From Lentzea aerocolonigenes (GTDB lineage Bacteria > Actinomycetota > Actinomycetes > Mycobacteriales > Pseudonocardiaceae), in contig NZ_BBOJ01000041.1 in assembly GCF_000974445.1 (NCBI RefSeq), positions 1 through 50,447 on the forward strand: DNA of 50,447 nucleotides, given 5' to 3'. Numbering within the stretch: the stretch's first letter is position 1; each line of letters begins with the position of its first letter. Positions 34,051 to 42,811 of the stretch are shown in pieces. Position numbers and translations under genes: made by a program. A model generated the notes under the pieces. That model did no database searches, had not been told where the DNA came from, and was given only the letters and a program-made list of their open reading frames with translations.

Positions 34051-36924
34051 ATGGACCTGCCCATCGACCGCAGGCGTTTCCTCACCGCCGCCGCGCTGAC
34101 CGGGGCCGCGGCCCTGCCCGGTGGACGGCGTTCCGGTACCGCGGCGGCGGCCGTGCCGTCGCAGATCGCCCTGCCCGAGCGGGGTGTCCACGACACCAGT
34201 CCGGCCACGTCCTGGACGGACGGTTTCCTCACCGGCAACGGTGAGTACGGCGCCACGCTGTACGGAGCGCCGACGCTGGAGAAGGTGATCTTCAACTACC
34301 ACCGCCTCGTGCTGCCGAACGGGTCCCGATCGCTGGTGCCGCCGGTGATTTCGGGACGTCTGCAGAGTGTCCGGGACAAGGCGCTCGCCGGTGACTACGC
34401 CGGCGCGAACCGGGACTTCGCGGCAGGCTGGTCGCTGCGCTGGACCCAGACCTACCACCCGGCGTACGAGCTGCGGATCGCCACTCCGGACATGACCACG
34501 GCCAACGACTACGGCCGCGTGACCGACTTCCGCACCGGCGAGGTCAGCACCAGCTGGACCGACGGCAACGGCACGTGGACCCGCCGAGCGTTCGTCTCCC
34601 GCACTGACCGGGTGATCGTCCACGAACTGACGCCGGCGCCCGGCCGGACGATCGACGCGACCCTGAGCGTGTACACCGCGTTGGACGGAGTGCCCGGCAA
34701 CGTGGGCTTCGCGACCCGGGCCGCGGTCAGCAACGGTTCCGGCTACCTGAACCTGCGCGGCACGTATCCCGCCGGGCAGGGCGCGTTCGGCTACGAGGGC
34801 GTCACGCGCGTTGTCGCGACCGGAGGCACGGTCTCCGCCAGCGGGGCCACGATCGTCGTGTCCAGGGCGACGCGGCTGCTGCTGCTCACCAAGCTCGACC
34901 GGTACGAGACGCCGAACGCGTGGGACTCCCAGCCGCTGCACGCGGCGCTGGCCGCGGTCGACACCGACTACACCGCGCTGCGTGCACGGCACACCGCGGT
35001 CCACACCGCCTGGTACGACCGCTCGCGGCTGGACCTCAACGTCCCCGCCGCCGACCGGGGCCTGTCGGTCAGCCAGCTGATCGCCAGGCAGAACAACAAC
35101 AAGAGCGTCATCGACATCGCGCTGCTGGAGCGTCTCTACGACTCGGGGCGGTACCTGTTCATCAGCTCCAGCGGGATCCTGCCGCCGCGGCTGACGGGGA
35201 TCTGGACCGGCACGTGGACCGGCGCCTGGGCCGACGACTTCACCACCGACGCCAACATCAACCTCCAGGTCGCCGGCGGCAACATCCTGGACACCCCCGA
35301 AGCCATGCAGGGCTACTTCACCCTCGTCCTCGGTCAACTCGCCCAGTGGCGCACCAACGCGCGGAACCTCTACGGCGCCCGTGGTTTCCTCGCCCCGTCC
35401 CGCACCGACGGCGAGTACGGGCACATGCTGCACTTCGATGCCGGCTTCCCCGGCCAGACCTGGACCGGCGGCGCCGACTGGCTGCTCTACCCGCTCGTCG
35501 AGTACTGGGAGGTCACCGGCGACCAGGCGTTCCTGCGGGACAAGCTGGGGCCCGCGCTCATGGAACTGGCGCTCTTCTACGAGGACTTCCTGACCCGGAC
35601 CGACGCGAGCGGCAAAGTCGTGTTCGTACCGTCGTTCTCGATGGAGAACGCGCCCGGCAACACCCGCGTGTTGTTCGCCGTCAACGCGACCGGCGACATC
35701 ATGGCCGGCAAGCACGCGCTCCAGGCCGCCATCGCCGCGGCCAACGCGCTCGGCGTGGAGCAGGGCAGCGGCCAGGGCGTGCAGCGCTGGACGGCGTTGC
35801 TCGGGAAACTGCCCGCGTACCGGATCAACGGGGACAACGCCCTGGCGGAGTGGTCCTGGCCGAGCCTGAACGACAACTACAACCACCGGCACGTCCACCA
35901 CCTGTACGGGGCCTGGCCACTGCACGAGATCACTCCCGAGACCCGGCCCGACCTGGTCGCACCCGCGTTGCGGGCACTGGAGCTGCGCGGCGACGAGAAC
36001 CTCTCCGCCCACGGGAGCCTGCACCGGGCGCTGGCCGCCACCCGGCTCAAGGACGGCGGGAAGGTCTACGCCAACCTCCGCAAGATCATCGGCAACAACA
36101 TGGTCTTCCGGTCGCTGATGACCTCGCACAACCCGAACCTGGAGACCTACAACGCCGACGCCGCCCACGCGATCCCCGGTGTGCTGGCCGAGGCGTTGCT
36201 CTACTCCCGGCCCGGCGTGCTGGAGATCCTCCCGGCCCTGCCCGGCCAACTGGCCAAGGGCTCCATCACCGGTGTGCGGGCGCGTGGCCAGATCCGGGTC
36301 CACCACCTCGGCTGGGACCTGTCCGCCCGCACGGCCACGCTGTCCGTGACGTCGGCGATCGACCAGGACGTCACGCTGATCAGCCGCCGCGGCATGACGT
36401 CCGTGACCACCTCCGCGCCCGTCACCGCGTCGCCGCTCGGGCCGCACGCCAGGGTCCTGTCCCTGACGGCAGGCCGGCTGGTCGATGTCACCGTCGCGCT
36501 GCAGGCCGGGTACGTGCGACTGGTCAACCGGCGCAGCGGCAAGGTTCTCGACGTCACCGGAAGCGGAACGGCCGACGGTGTCAAGGTCGTCCAGTGGACC
36601 TCGTCCGGCGGTGCCAACCAGCAGTGGCAGCTCCTGTCCAATCCGGACGGTTCAGTCCGCCTGGTGAACCGCAACAGCGGCCGGCTGCTCGAGAGCCCGA
36701 GCGGAGCCGCCCAGGGCACCCAGCTGGACCAGTGGCAGGACACCAACAGCGACAACCAGTGGTGGAAGCTCACCGGCACCGGTGACGGCTACTACCGGCT
36801 CGTCAACGTGCGCACGGGTCTGTGCGCGGACGTGGACGGCGGCTCGGCGAGCGACGGCGCCCGCGTGATCGGGTGGCCCACCAACACGGGCACCAACCAG
36901 CAGTGGCAGGTCGTCGAAGGATGA
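34051..36924 (+). CDS. Tat-exported GH95-type glycosidase with C-terminal CBM13 lectin domain
   Basis: A 957-residue secreted enzyme. The Tat signal is IDRRRFLTAAALTGAAAL at the N terminus. Residues 40-300 form the N-terminal beta domain (FLTGNGEYGATLYGAP, TYHPAYELRIATPDM). The alpha/alpha barrel at about 350-740 has GH95 landmarks: DANINLQVAGGN with the two asparagines that act as base, VPSFSMENAPGN with the acid glutamate, and RLKDGGKVYANLRK. Residues 830-957 are a ricin B-type CBM13 with VRLVNRRSGKVLDVTGSGT, NQQWQLL, YRLVNVRTGLCADVDGG and NQQWQVV. The likely substrate is alpha-L-fucosyl or alpha-L-galactosyl glycans of plants. ATG 34051 has AGGAG eight bases upstream. It stands alone after the GH27 wreck. 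Confidence 0.83.
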   Translation: MDLPIDRRRFLTAAALTGAAALPGGRRSGTAAAAVPSQIALPERGVHDTSPATSWTDGFLTGNGEYGATLYGAPTLEKVIFNYHRLVLPNGSRSLVPPVISGRLQSVRDKALAGDYAGANRDFAAGWSLRWTQTYHPAYELRIATPDMTTANDYGRVTDFRTGEVSTSWTDGNGTWTRRAFVSRTDRVIVHELTPAPGRTIDATLSVYTALDGVPGNVGFATRAAVSNGSGYLNLRGTYPAGQGAFGYEGVTRVVATGGTVSASGATIVVSRATRLLLLTKLDRYETPNAWDSQPLHAALAAVDTDYTALRARHTAVHTAWYDRSRLDLNVPAADRGLSVSQLIARQNNNKSVIDIALLERLYDSGRYLFISSSGILPPRLTGIWTGTWTGAWADDFTTDANINLQVAGGNILDTPEAMQGYFTLVLGQLAQWRTNARNLYGARGFLAPSRTDGEYGHMLHFDAGFPGQTWTGGADWLLYPLVEYWEVTGDQAFLRDKLGPALMELALFYEDFLTRTDASGKVVFVPSFSMENAPGNTRVLFAVNATGDIMAGKHALQAAIAAANALGVEQGSGQGVQRWTALLGKLPAYRINGDNALAEWSWPSLNDNYNHRHVHHLYGAWPLHEITPETRPDLVAPALRALELRGDENLSAHGSLHRALAATRLKDGGKVYANLRKIIGNNMVFRSLMTSHNPNLETYNADAAHAIPGVLAEALLYSRPGVLEILPALPGQLAKGSITGVRARGQIRVHHLGWDLSARTATLSVTSAIDQDVTLISRRGMTSVTTSAPVTASPLGPHARVLSLTAGRLVDVTVALQAGYVRLVNRRSGKVLDVTGSGTADGVKVVQWTSSGGANQQWQLLSNPDGSVRLVNRNSGRLLESPSGAAQGTQLDQWQDTNSDNQWWKLTGTGDGYYRLVNVRTGLCADVDGGSASDGARVIGWPTNTGTNQQWQVVEG

Positions 36925-36988
36925 CCCGACATCGCCCTGGTTTCTCCCTGCTTCTCGAAACAGCCGCGGAGCTCGATGCCGTGAACTG

Positions 36989-37008
36989 AGCACGCTTGTC
37001 CGCGTGCT
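36989..37008 (+). terminator. Hairpin after the GH95 gene
   Basis: AGCACGC pairs with GCGTGCT around a six-base loop TTGTCC, 64 bases after the GH95 stop. A second short stem GCCGG/CCGGC (37025-37039) followed by a TTTCCTTCCT pyrimidine run lies just beyond. Together they may form the transcript end. Confidence 0.5.
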
Positions 37009-37134
37009 GAAACGACATTCGAACGCCGGCTTGTCCGGCTTTCCTTCCTCGTTCGATGGATCGTCCTGCTCGTCCGGGGCGTCGGTACCCTCGTTGCCAG
37101 AAGCAAAGTCGTGCTCAGGACGAGGAGTCTCTCG

Positions 37135-37875
37135 GTGGATGCTGATGCCGCTCACGCACCGCCCGCCGCCTACCGGCCGGGCTACGAGCTGGTGGCGGAG
37201 CGGATCCTGCAGCTCATCGCGGAGCTGGAGTTGCGTCCCGGCGATCGCATGCCGACCGAGAACGAGCTCGCCCGGCGGATGGGGACCAGCCGGACCGTGG
37301 TCCGGGAGGCGGTGAAGATTCTTTCGGCGCTCGGCAGGGTGCACGCGCACAAGGGGCGCGGGCTCTACGTGGCCGACGACGACGGCATGCTGGGATCGTC
37401 TCGGTGGGGTGGCTTCTTCCTGCCGACCAACCTCGACCACGTCTACATGCTCTTCGAGTTCCGCCGGGTCCAGGAGACAGCGGCCGCGAGGATCGCGGCC
37501 ACCCGCGCGACGCCTGCCGAGCTGCGCGCCATCGAGATCGCCGCCGAGCTGTGCCGGGAAGGGCACGTCACCGGGCAGGCGGCGTTGTTCGAGCGCGGCG
37601 ACGACGACTTCCACCTGGGCATCGCGGCCGCGTCACACAACCAGTTCCTCCTCGCGGCGGTGCGCCAGGCGCGCCGCTTGCAGCGCCAGTCCAACGTCAT
37701 CGGGCGGAACGGCGCGGTCGGCAGTCACACCGCGGAGGCGGTGGAGGAGCACGCCGCGATCTACCGGGCCATCCGCGAGGGGAACGAGGACGCTGCCGCC
37801 GCGGCCGCCGCCGTGCACGTCGACAGGACCCTCGAGGAGTACCGGCGGGAGATTCAGCGCCGCGTGTTCGGGTGA
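37135..37875 (+). CDS. FadR-type GntR regulator (FCD domain)
   Basis: A 246-residue regulator. The winged HTH at about residues 15-80 reads ELVAERILQLIAELELRPGD, MPTENELARRMGTSRTVV, REAVKILSALGRVHAHKGRG. The FCD domain follows: LFEFRRVQETAAARIAATRA, GDDDFHLGIAAASHNQFLL and VEEHAAIYRAIREGNEDAA, with the histidine set usual for metal-dependent members. GTG 37135 has GAGGAG eight bases upstream. It is convergent with the long EBO operon and follows the GH95 gene. It could regulate either; a sugar or uronate ligand would be typical for the group. Confidence 0.87.
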   Translation: MDADAAHAPPAAYRPGYELVAERILQLIAELELRPGDRMPTENELARRMGTSRTVVREAVKILSALGRVHAHKGRGLYVADDDGMLGSSRWGGFFLPTNLDHVYMLFEFRRVQETAAARIAATRATPAELRAIEIAAELCREGHVTGQAALFERGDDDFHLGIAAASHNQFLLAAVRQARRLQRQSNVIGRNGAVGSHTAEAVEEHAAIYRAIREGNEDAAAAAAAVHVDRTLEEYRREIQRRVFG

Positions 37876-37887
37876 CCGCCTGCTCAG

Positions 37888-37903
37888 GACCGACGTCTCG
37901 GTC
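37888..37903. terminator. Short hairpin between convergent genes
   Basis: GACCGA and TCGGTC flank the loop CGTC, covering the narrow 26-base gap between the GntR stop and the small HTH gene stop. The stem is only six base pairs, so termination here is tentative. Confidence 0.35.
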
Positions 37904-38159
37904 AGCCCGGACGGAGCCACCCGAGCTCGGCGGCGAGCACGCCGAGCTGGAACCGCGACTGCACGCCGAGCAACGCCTGCAGGCGGGCGATGCGCCGGTA
38001 CAGGGTGCGCAGGCTGACACCGAGTTCGCGGGCGATCGCGGGATCGGTCGCACCCGTTCGCATGAGCCTCAGCAGGCGCTGGGTCGCCGCCGTGGGCTCC
38101 TCGGCCACCACCACGGCGTAATCCCGGTTCGGGTGCGCCTCGGTCGGGGAGCTGATCAT
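37902..38159 (-). CDS. Small LuxR-type HTH protein, stand-alone DNA-binding domain
   Basis: An 85-residue protein that is almost only a helix-turn-helix: LLRLMRTGATDPAIARELGV, SLRTLYRRIARLQALLGVQS, RFQLGVLAAELGWL. In larger actinomycete regulators the same domain sits at the C terminus after a 200-250 residue sensor part, which is absent. ATG 38159 overlaps the phosphatase stop (ATGA), so it is the last gene of the EBO operon. It could be a true minimal autoregulator or a truncated gene. The short N terminus (PTEAHPNRDYAVVVAEEPTA) does not look like the start of a domain. Confidence 0.7.
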   Translation of the reverse strand: MISSPTEAHPNRDYAVVVAEEPTAATQRLLRLMRTGATDPAIARELGVSLRTLYRRIARLQALLGVQSRFQLGVLAAELGWLRPG

Positions 38160-39544
38160 CGGCTGAGCTCCTCCACTGGAATCCCCTGCAGTTCGAGCAG
38201 GAGAGCACGGACTTCGGTCGCGGTGATCCTGCCGGTGTGCTCGACCGCTCGCGGTGCCACCGGATCCGAGCACAACAGCACCGGCCCGTCCGCCGCCCGG
38301 TCGGGCAGCCTGCCGTGCGTACCGCGCACGCACGAAGGGTTCAGCGGCACGACGTTCATCGTGTATCTCAGCCCGAGCTTCTTGCGGGCCAGGTTCATCC
38401 CGGCTCTGGCCTTGGCGAGCGGGTCGGCCGGGTCGAAGAACAGTTCCGCGGGGTCGTAGCCGGGTTTGCGGTGGATGTCCACGCCACGGGCGAAGTCCGG
38501 CGCGCGCTGGTCGTCGGTCCAGTAGTAGTAGGTGAACCAGGCGTCCGGCTCGGCCACCGCCACCAGTTCACCGGACCGCTCGTGGTCCAGCCCGACGGAC
38601 GCCTGCGCGGCCCGGTCGTACAGCACGTCGACACCGGGAAGGTCCGCGAGGACCGCCCTCGTCCTCGGGACGTCGGCGGGATCGGCGACGTACACGTGCG
38701 CGATCTGGTGGTCGGCCACCGCGAAGGCCCGTGACGTCCACGGATCCAGGTACTCCATGCCCGCCTGGGCGTAGACCTCGAGCAGGCCCGCGGCTCGCAA
38801 CGCCCGGTTGATGTCGACCGGGCGGCGCGCGTCGGTGATGCCGTACTCCGACAACGCCACGACGGTGGCGTCCGACGCGTCGGCCAGCAGAGGCGCCAGC
38901 GCCCGGTCGACGTCTGCCGCCGCCTTGACCGCCTGCGGTGAGGACGGTCCGAACCGCTGCAGGTCGTAGTCCAGGTGTGGCACGTAGACCAGCAACAGGT
39001 CGGGCCGCTTCTCGGCGAGGACCTTCCGCGCGGCGCCGATGATCCACTCGCTCGACGCCAGTGCCGCCGTGGGCCCCCAGTACTGGAAGAGCGGGAACTC
39101 GCCCAGGGCTGCGGTGAGTTCGTCGTGCAGGCCGGGTGGGCGGACGTAGCAGTCCGGCGACTTGCGCCCGTCCGCGTGGTAGATCGGCCGAGGGGTCACG
39201 GTGATGTCGGTCGAGGCTCCCATCGCGTACCACCAGCAGATGTTGGCGGCGGTGTAGCCGGGACGGGCGCGCCGCGCGGTCTCCCAGAGCTTCTCACCGC
39301 CGACGAGGCGGTTGTGCTGACGCCACAGGTGAATCTCGCCCAGGTCGCGGAAGTACCAGCCGTTGCCGACGATCCCGTGCTGTGCCGGGGTGAGGCCGGT
39401 GAGCAGCGTGGCCTGCGCGCTGCACGTCACGGCGGGCAGCACCGTGCCGAGTTCCGCCTGCCAGCCCAGCCGGGACAGATTGGGCATGTGTTTCAGGAGC
39501 GCCGGGGTCATGCCGACGACGTTGAGGACCACCAACGGTTTCAC
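38156..39544 (-). CDS. EboF-like alkaline phosphatase-superfamily phosphodiesterase
   Basis: A 462-residue nucleotide pyrophosphatase/phosphodiesterase-type enzyme. The metal and nucleophile region is near the N terminus: VVLNVVGMTP and the threonine-containing TCSAQATLLTGL, then PAQHGIVGNGWYFRD. Further metal-site candidates are VYVPHLDYDLQRFGP, VVALSEYGITDARRP and GVDIHRKPGYDP. There is no signal peptide, so it is cytoplasmic, unlike classic secreted NPPs. The GTG at 39544 is in a GTGA overlap with the EboE gene. Position in the EBO locus supports EboF, which presumably removes a phosphate or nucleotide group from the pathway product; the substrate is unknown. Confidence 0.85.
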   Translation of the reverse strand: MKPLVVLNVVGMTPALLKHMPNLSRLGWQAELGTVLPAVTCSAQATLLTGLTPAQHGIVGNGWYFRDLGEIHLWRQHNRLVGGEKLWETARRARPGYTAANICWWYAMGASTDITVTPRPIYHADGRKSPDCYVRPPGLHDELTAALGEFPLFQYWGPTAALASSEWIIGAARKVLAEKRPDLLLVYVPHLDYDLQRFGPSSPQAVKAAADVDRALAPLLADASDATVVALSEYGITDARRPVDINRALRAAGLLEVYAQAGMEYLDPWTSRAFAVADHQIAHVYVADPADVPRTRAVLADLPGVDVLYDRAAQASVGLDHERSGELVAVAEPDAWFTYYYWTDDQRAPDFARGVDIHRKPGYDPAELFFDPADPLAKARAGMNLARKKLGLRYTMNVVPLNPSCVRGTHGRLPDRAADGPVLLCSDPVAPRAVEHTGRITATEVRALLLELQGIPVEELSR

Positions 39545-40632
39545 GCCGCCACCCCCGTCCGCAGGTGCCGCGCCGCCCAGCGCAGTTCCGCCGCGATGCC
39601 GTCGGCGAGATCGCCCGCACCCGGCAGCACGGTCCAGGTGTAGGTCTCCACTTCGACGTGGGTGCCGGGATCCACCGCCGCCACCGCGGCCACGAGCACG
39701 TCGGTGGTCGACGTGAGCGGTGCGGGCGGAACAGCGTGCAGCGGCACGTGGAAGTGCACGCGCCACGGGTGCTCGGCGGGCAGGGTCTCGAACGCGTCCG
39801 GAAGGTCGTCCGCCGCCAGGACACCGTCTGGGGTGTTCTCCCGGACCTGGTGCAGGTAGCGGGGTTCGCTGTACGCGGCGACCGCCCTCCTGCCCGCCGC
39901 GGTACCCGGTTCCGCCACCTCCAGCGCCGCCGACGCCTGCACCTTCACCACGTCCAGCCCCGCCGCGCGGATCGACGCGACGGTCTCGGCCGGATCGGCG
40001 AACGACACCGCGAGGTGACAGGTGTCCAGGCAGATCCCGATGTGGCCGGGATCGACGCGGCCGGCCAGCCAGCCGACCGCGTCGGCGACGGTGTCCAGCA
40101 CGCAGCCCGGTTCCGGCTCGACGGCCAGCATGATCGGCCTGCCGTGCCGGTGGGTCTCGGCGCGCAGGGACAGCGTGAGCTCGGCGAGAGCCTCAGCGGC
40201 ACGGTCGTCGTCGCGGCCCGTCCACGGCTCCCGCCAGGCCAGCGGCAGGGTGGAGATGCTGCCGTAGGAAGCGGAATCGGGGAGCAGCTCGGCCAGCACG
40301 GCCGCGCAGTCCACTGTGTACTGAAGGCGGCGGGGATCGGTCCACGTCGGGAAGTACACCGCGTGCTTGACCACCTCGTCGTGGAAGTCGCCGTACGGGA
40401 ACGCGTTGAGCGTCGAGACCGTCAGTCCTCTGCTCGCCAGCTCGGCACGGAACTGCCGCCGTGCGGTGCCGTCCTCCGCGAGTCCTCGTGCGACCGGCGC
40501 GGGCAGCCACAGCCCCAACGGGAGCGTGTCCGCCTCCAGCGCCTCCCGCACCCGGACCGCGTACCGGTCGAGCTGGGTCAGGATGCCCGCGAGGTCGGGA
40601 GCCGGGTGGACGTTGGTGCAGTAGGCGATCAC
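39541..40632 (-). CDS. eboE: EboE-type TIM-barrel protein (metabolite traffic protein)
   Basis: A 363-residue protein of the xylose isomerase-like TIM-barrel fold. Landmarks: MIAYCTNVHPAPDLAGILTQ at the start, LTVSTLNAFPYGDFHDEVVK, SISTLPLAWREPW, IMLAVEPEPGCVLD and HIGICLDTCHLAVSF, which hold the metal-site glutamates, aspartate and histidines expected of this superfamily. GTG 40632 overlaps the EboB stop. Family knowledge: EboE is conserved in EBO clusters of cyanobacteria, pseudomonads and eustigmatophyte plastids. The chemical reaction is not established. Confidence 0.85.
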   Translation of the reverse strand: MIAYCTNVHPAPDLAGILTQLDRYAVRVREALEADTLPLGLWLPAPVARGLAEDGTARRQFRAELASRGLTVSTLNAFPYGDFHDEVVKHAVYFPTWTDPRRLQYTVDCAAVLAELLPDSASYGSISTLPLAWREPWTGRDDDRAAEALAELTLSLRAETHRHGRPIMLAVEPEPGCVLDTVADAVGWLAGRVDPGHIGICLDTCHLAVSFADPAETVASIRAAGLDVVKVQASAALEVAEPGTAAGRRAVAAYSEPRYLHQVRENTPDGVLAADDLPDAFETLPAEHPWRVHFHVPLHAVPPAPLTSTTDVLVAAVAAVDPGTHVEVETYTWTVLPGAGDLADGIAAELRWAARHLRTGVAA

Positions 40633-41483
40633 CGTTCACCCCGCAGCACCGAGCTGCCGGTGGCCGCGTCGACCGCGCCCGCCGCCACCGCTTCGAGCGC
40701 CAGCCTGCCGCTCTGGCCGTAGAACTCGACCGGGTTGCGCCACAACACGGTGTCCACATCGGACTCTTCGAAACCGGCGTCCAGCATCGCCAGCCCGGTC
40801 TTGCGGGTCTTCAGCGGATCGGACCGGCCCCAGTCGGCGGCGGAGTTGACCAGCATCCGCTCGGTGCCATACTCGGCGAGCAGCGCCACCATCCGCTCCT
40901 CGTCCATCTTGGTGTCCGGGTAGACGGAGAACCCCATCCAGCAGCCCGCGTCCGCCACCATCTTCACGGTGGTCTCGTTGAGGTGGTCGACCAGGACGCG
41001 GTGCGGTGCCAGGCCGGACTCGCGGACCACGTCCAGCGTCCGCTGCGTGCCCGCCTGCTTGTCGCGGTGCGGGGTGTGCACGAGGACCGGCAGGTCGTGC
41101 CGCAGCGCGAGCTCCAGCTGGCGCGCGAACGCGTCGTCCTCCTCCGGCGTCATCGAGTCGTATCCGACCTCGCCGACCGCGACCACGCCGTCCTTGGCCA
41201 AGTAGCGCGGCAGGACGTCCAGCACCTCGGCACACCGGGGGTCGTTGGCCTCCTTGGGGTTCAGGGCGAGCGCGCAGTGGTGTGCGATGCCGAACTGGGC
41301 GGCGCGGAACCGCTCCCACCCGAGCAGGCTGTCGAAGTAGTCGACGAACGACCCGACGTTCGTCCGCGGCTGGCCGAGCCAGAACGCGGGCTCGACCAGC
41401 GCTCGCACGCCGGCGTCGCGCATGGCCTCGTAGTCGTCGGTGGTGCGGGACGTCATGTGGATGTGCGGGTCGAAGATGCGCAT
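40629..41483 (-). CDS. eboB: EboB-type TatD-like metal-dependent hydrolase
   Basis: A 284-residue amidohydrolase-superfamily protein. The N-terminal metal motif is FDPHIHMTSRT. Further metal ligands are likely in GVVAVGEVGYDS, LPVLVHTPHRDK, RVLVDHLNETTVKMV and the aspartate in LVNSAADWGRSDP. ATG 41483 shares one base with the stop of the preceding gene and has AAAGG upstream; a GTG one codon earlier is possible. It fits EboB of the EBO cluster rather than DNA-repair TatD. Reaction unknown, probably hydrolysis or lactone opening. Confidence 0.87.
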   Translation of the reverse strand: MRIFDPHIHMTSRTTDDYEAMRDAGVRALVEPAFWLGQPRTNVGSFVDYFDSLLGWERFRAAQFGIAHHCALALNPKEANDPRCAEVLDVLPRYLAKDGVVAVGEVGYDSMTPEEDDAFARQLELALRHDLPVLVHTPHRDKQAGTQRTLDVVRESGLAPHRVLVDHLNETTVKMVADAGCWMGFSVYPDTKMDEERMVALLAEYGTERMLVNSAADWGRSDPLKTRKTGLAMLDAGFEESDVDTVLWRNPVEFYGQSGRLALEAVAAGAVDAATGSSVLRGER

Positions 41484-42811
41484 CACGATGCCTTTCCGAG
41501 CAGGGCGAGAGCGTCGGCGGGCACCGGACGGCCGGCCGCGCGGCGTTCGTCGGCGAACGCGGCCACCATGCGCAGCAGCTCCGCGTCCGAGTGCCGGTCG
41601 AGACCGTCGACCACGGTCAGCGGGATGCCCATGAACAGGCACTTGAGCACACCGTGCCGCCACGCGTGCCGGCCGAGGTGCCGGGTGGCGAACGGGCCGA
41701 GCGCCGCCGCGACCAGGTCGGTCTCGTTGCTGCGCAAGGCGTCCTCGACCAACGCGACCCCGGCTGCCGGAGCACGGTCGCCCATCTCGGCCAGTCCGCG
41801 CAGGACACCTCGCCGTTCCGCGGAGGTGCCGTACCGGTAGAGCCTCGTGACGCCGTCGACCGGATCGTCGGACACGTCGGCGAACGCGGTCAGCAGGCGG
41901 ACCCGTGCGGCGTCCTGTCCCGCTCCCACCGCCCTTCCCGCCGCGGGGAAGAGGGTGTCGATCACGCCGGGGTCGGCGCGGACCGCCCGTTCCGCGTCGG
42001 CCAGCCACCGCGCCGCGCGCAACGCTCGCAGTGCCCGCGCCGCCACGTCCGGTGCGGCGTGGCTGTGCCGTGGCAGCTCCACCGCGGCGACGCCGGTGTA
42101 GCCGATGTCCGTCAGCGCGGCGAGCGTGGCGGGCAGGTCCAGTTGTCCCTCACCGAACTCCAGGTGCTCGTGCACTCGCGGCAGCATGTCGTCGAGCTGC
42201 ACGTTGACGAGAAGGTCGCCCGCCTGCCTGATGCACGCCGCCGCGTCCTGCGGCTCGACCGCGACGCAGTGCCCGACGTCGAGGGTGATCCGCAGCAGGT
42301 CCGGGTTCCCGAGCTCGGCTCGCAGCCGCAGTGCCTGGTCGAGCCGTTCCACGACCATGCCCGGCTCCGGCTCCAGTCCTATCGGGACGGACGGCCCGCT
42401 CTCCAGCACCGCGGCGACGCCCGACTTCAGGTGATCCCAGGCGTCCGCCGATCCCACTCCGGACCAGAACGACACGCAGTCCGCGCCGAGGGCCACCGCG
42501 ATCTGCTTGGCACGCATCAGGAAATCGATCCGCACCTCCTGGTCCGAGCTGACCAGGGTCGGGTGGTGCTTGCGGCGCGGGTCGAGCAGGTACCGCGCGC
42601 CGGTCTCCACGACGACGCGCAGCCCCAGTTCGTGCAGGCGAGCGGCCAGCCGGTCGGTCTGCTTGACGACGTCGGCGGCGAACGGGTCCAGGTGGTGGTG
42701 GTCGAGGGTGAGCGCCACCGCGGTGTAGCCGAGATCGGCGATCACGGCGAGCGCGTCGTCGAGCCGGTGGTTGGCGAACCCGTTGGTGCCGTAGCCGAGG
42801 TCGAACGTCAT
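41483..42811 (-). CDS. Fusion of a sugar isomerase-like TIM barrel with an EboA domain
   Basis: A 442-residue two-domain protein. Residues 1 to about 265 form a second xylose isomerase-like barrel: GYGTNGFANHRLDDAL, TAVALTLDHHHLDPF, IGLEPEPGMVVERLD, RITLDVGHCVAVEP and DMLPRVHEHLEFGEG, with the glutamates and histidines of the metal site. Residues about 280-442 match EboA: LYRYGTSAERRGVLRGLAEM, LVEDALRSNETDLVAAALGP, the invariant-looking HAWRHGVLKCLFMGIPL and ERRAAGRPVPADALALL. The ATG at 42811 overlaps the EboC stop (ATGA). In cyanobacteria EboA is a separate small protein; here it is covalently joined to an enzyme-like domain, which suggests EboA acts with it physically. Confidence 0.85.
   Translation of the reverse strand: MTFDLGYGTNGFANHRLDDALAVIADLGYTAVALTLDHHHLDPFAADVVKQTDRLAARLHELGLRVVVETGARYLLDPRRKHHPTLVSSDQEVRIDFLMRAKQIAVALGADCVSFWSGVGSADAWDHLKSGVAAVLESGPSVPIGLEPEPGMVVERLDQALRLRAELGNPDLLRITLDVGHCVAVEPQDAAACIRQAGDLLVNVQLDDMLPRVHEHLEFGEGQLDLPATLAALTDIGYTGVAAVELPRHSHAAPDVAARALRALRAARWLADAERAVRADPGVIDTLFPAAGRAVGAGQDAARVRLLTAFADVSDDPVDGVTRLYRYGTSAERRGVLRGLAEMGDRAPAAGVALVEDALRSNETDLVAAALGPFATRHLGRHAWRHGVLKCLFMGIPLTVVDGLDRHSDAELLRMVAAFADERRAAGRPVPADALALLGKAS

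Noticed and set aside
33979..36447. An 822-codon open frame on the minus strand opposite the GH95 gene
   Set aside because: It has no recognisable domains, is rich in Gly/Arg/Val/Gln typical of antisense high-GC frames, and lies over a well-supported gene. Similar antisense frames opposite the FMO, fahA, hmgA and thiolase genes were dropped for the same reason.
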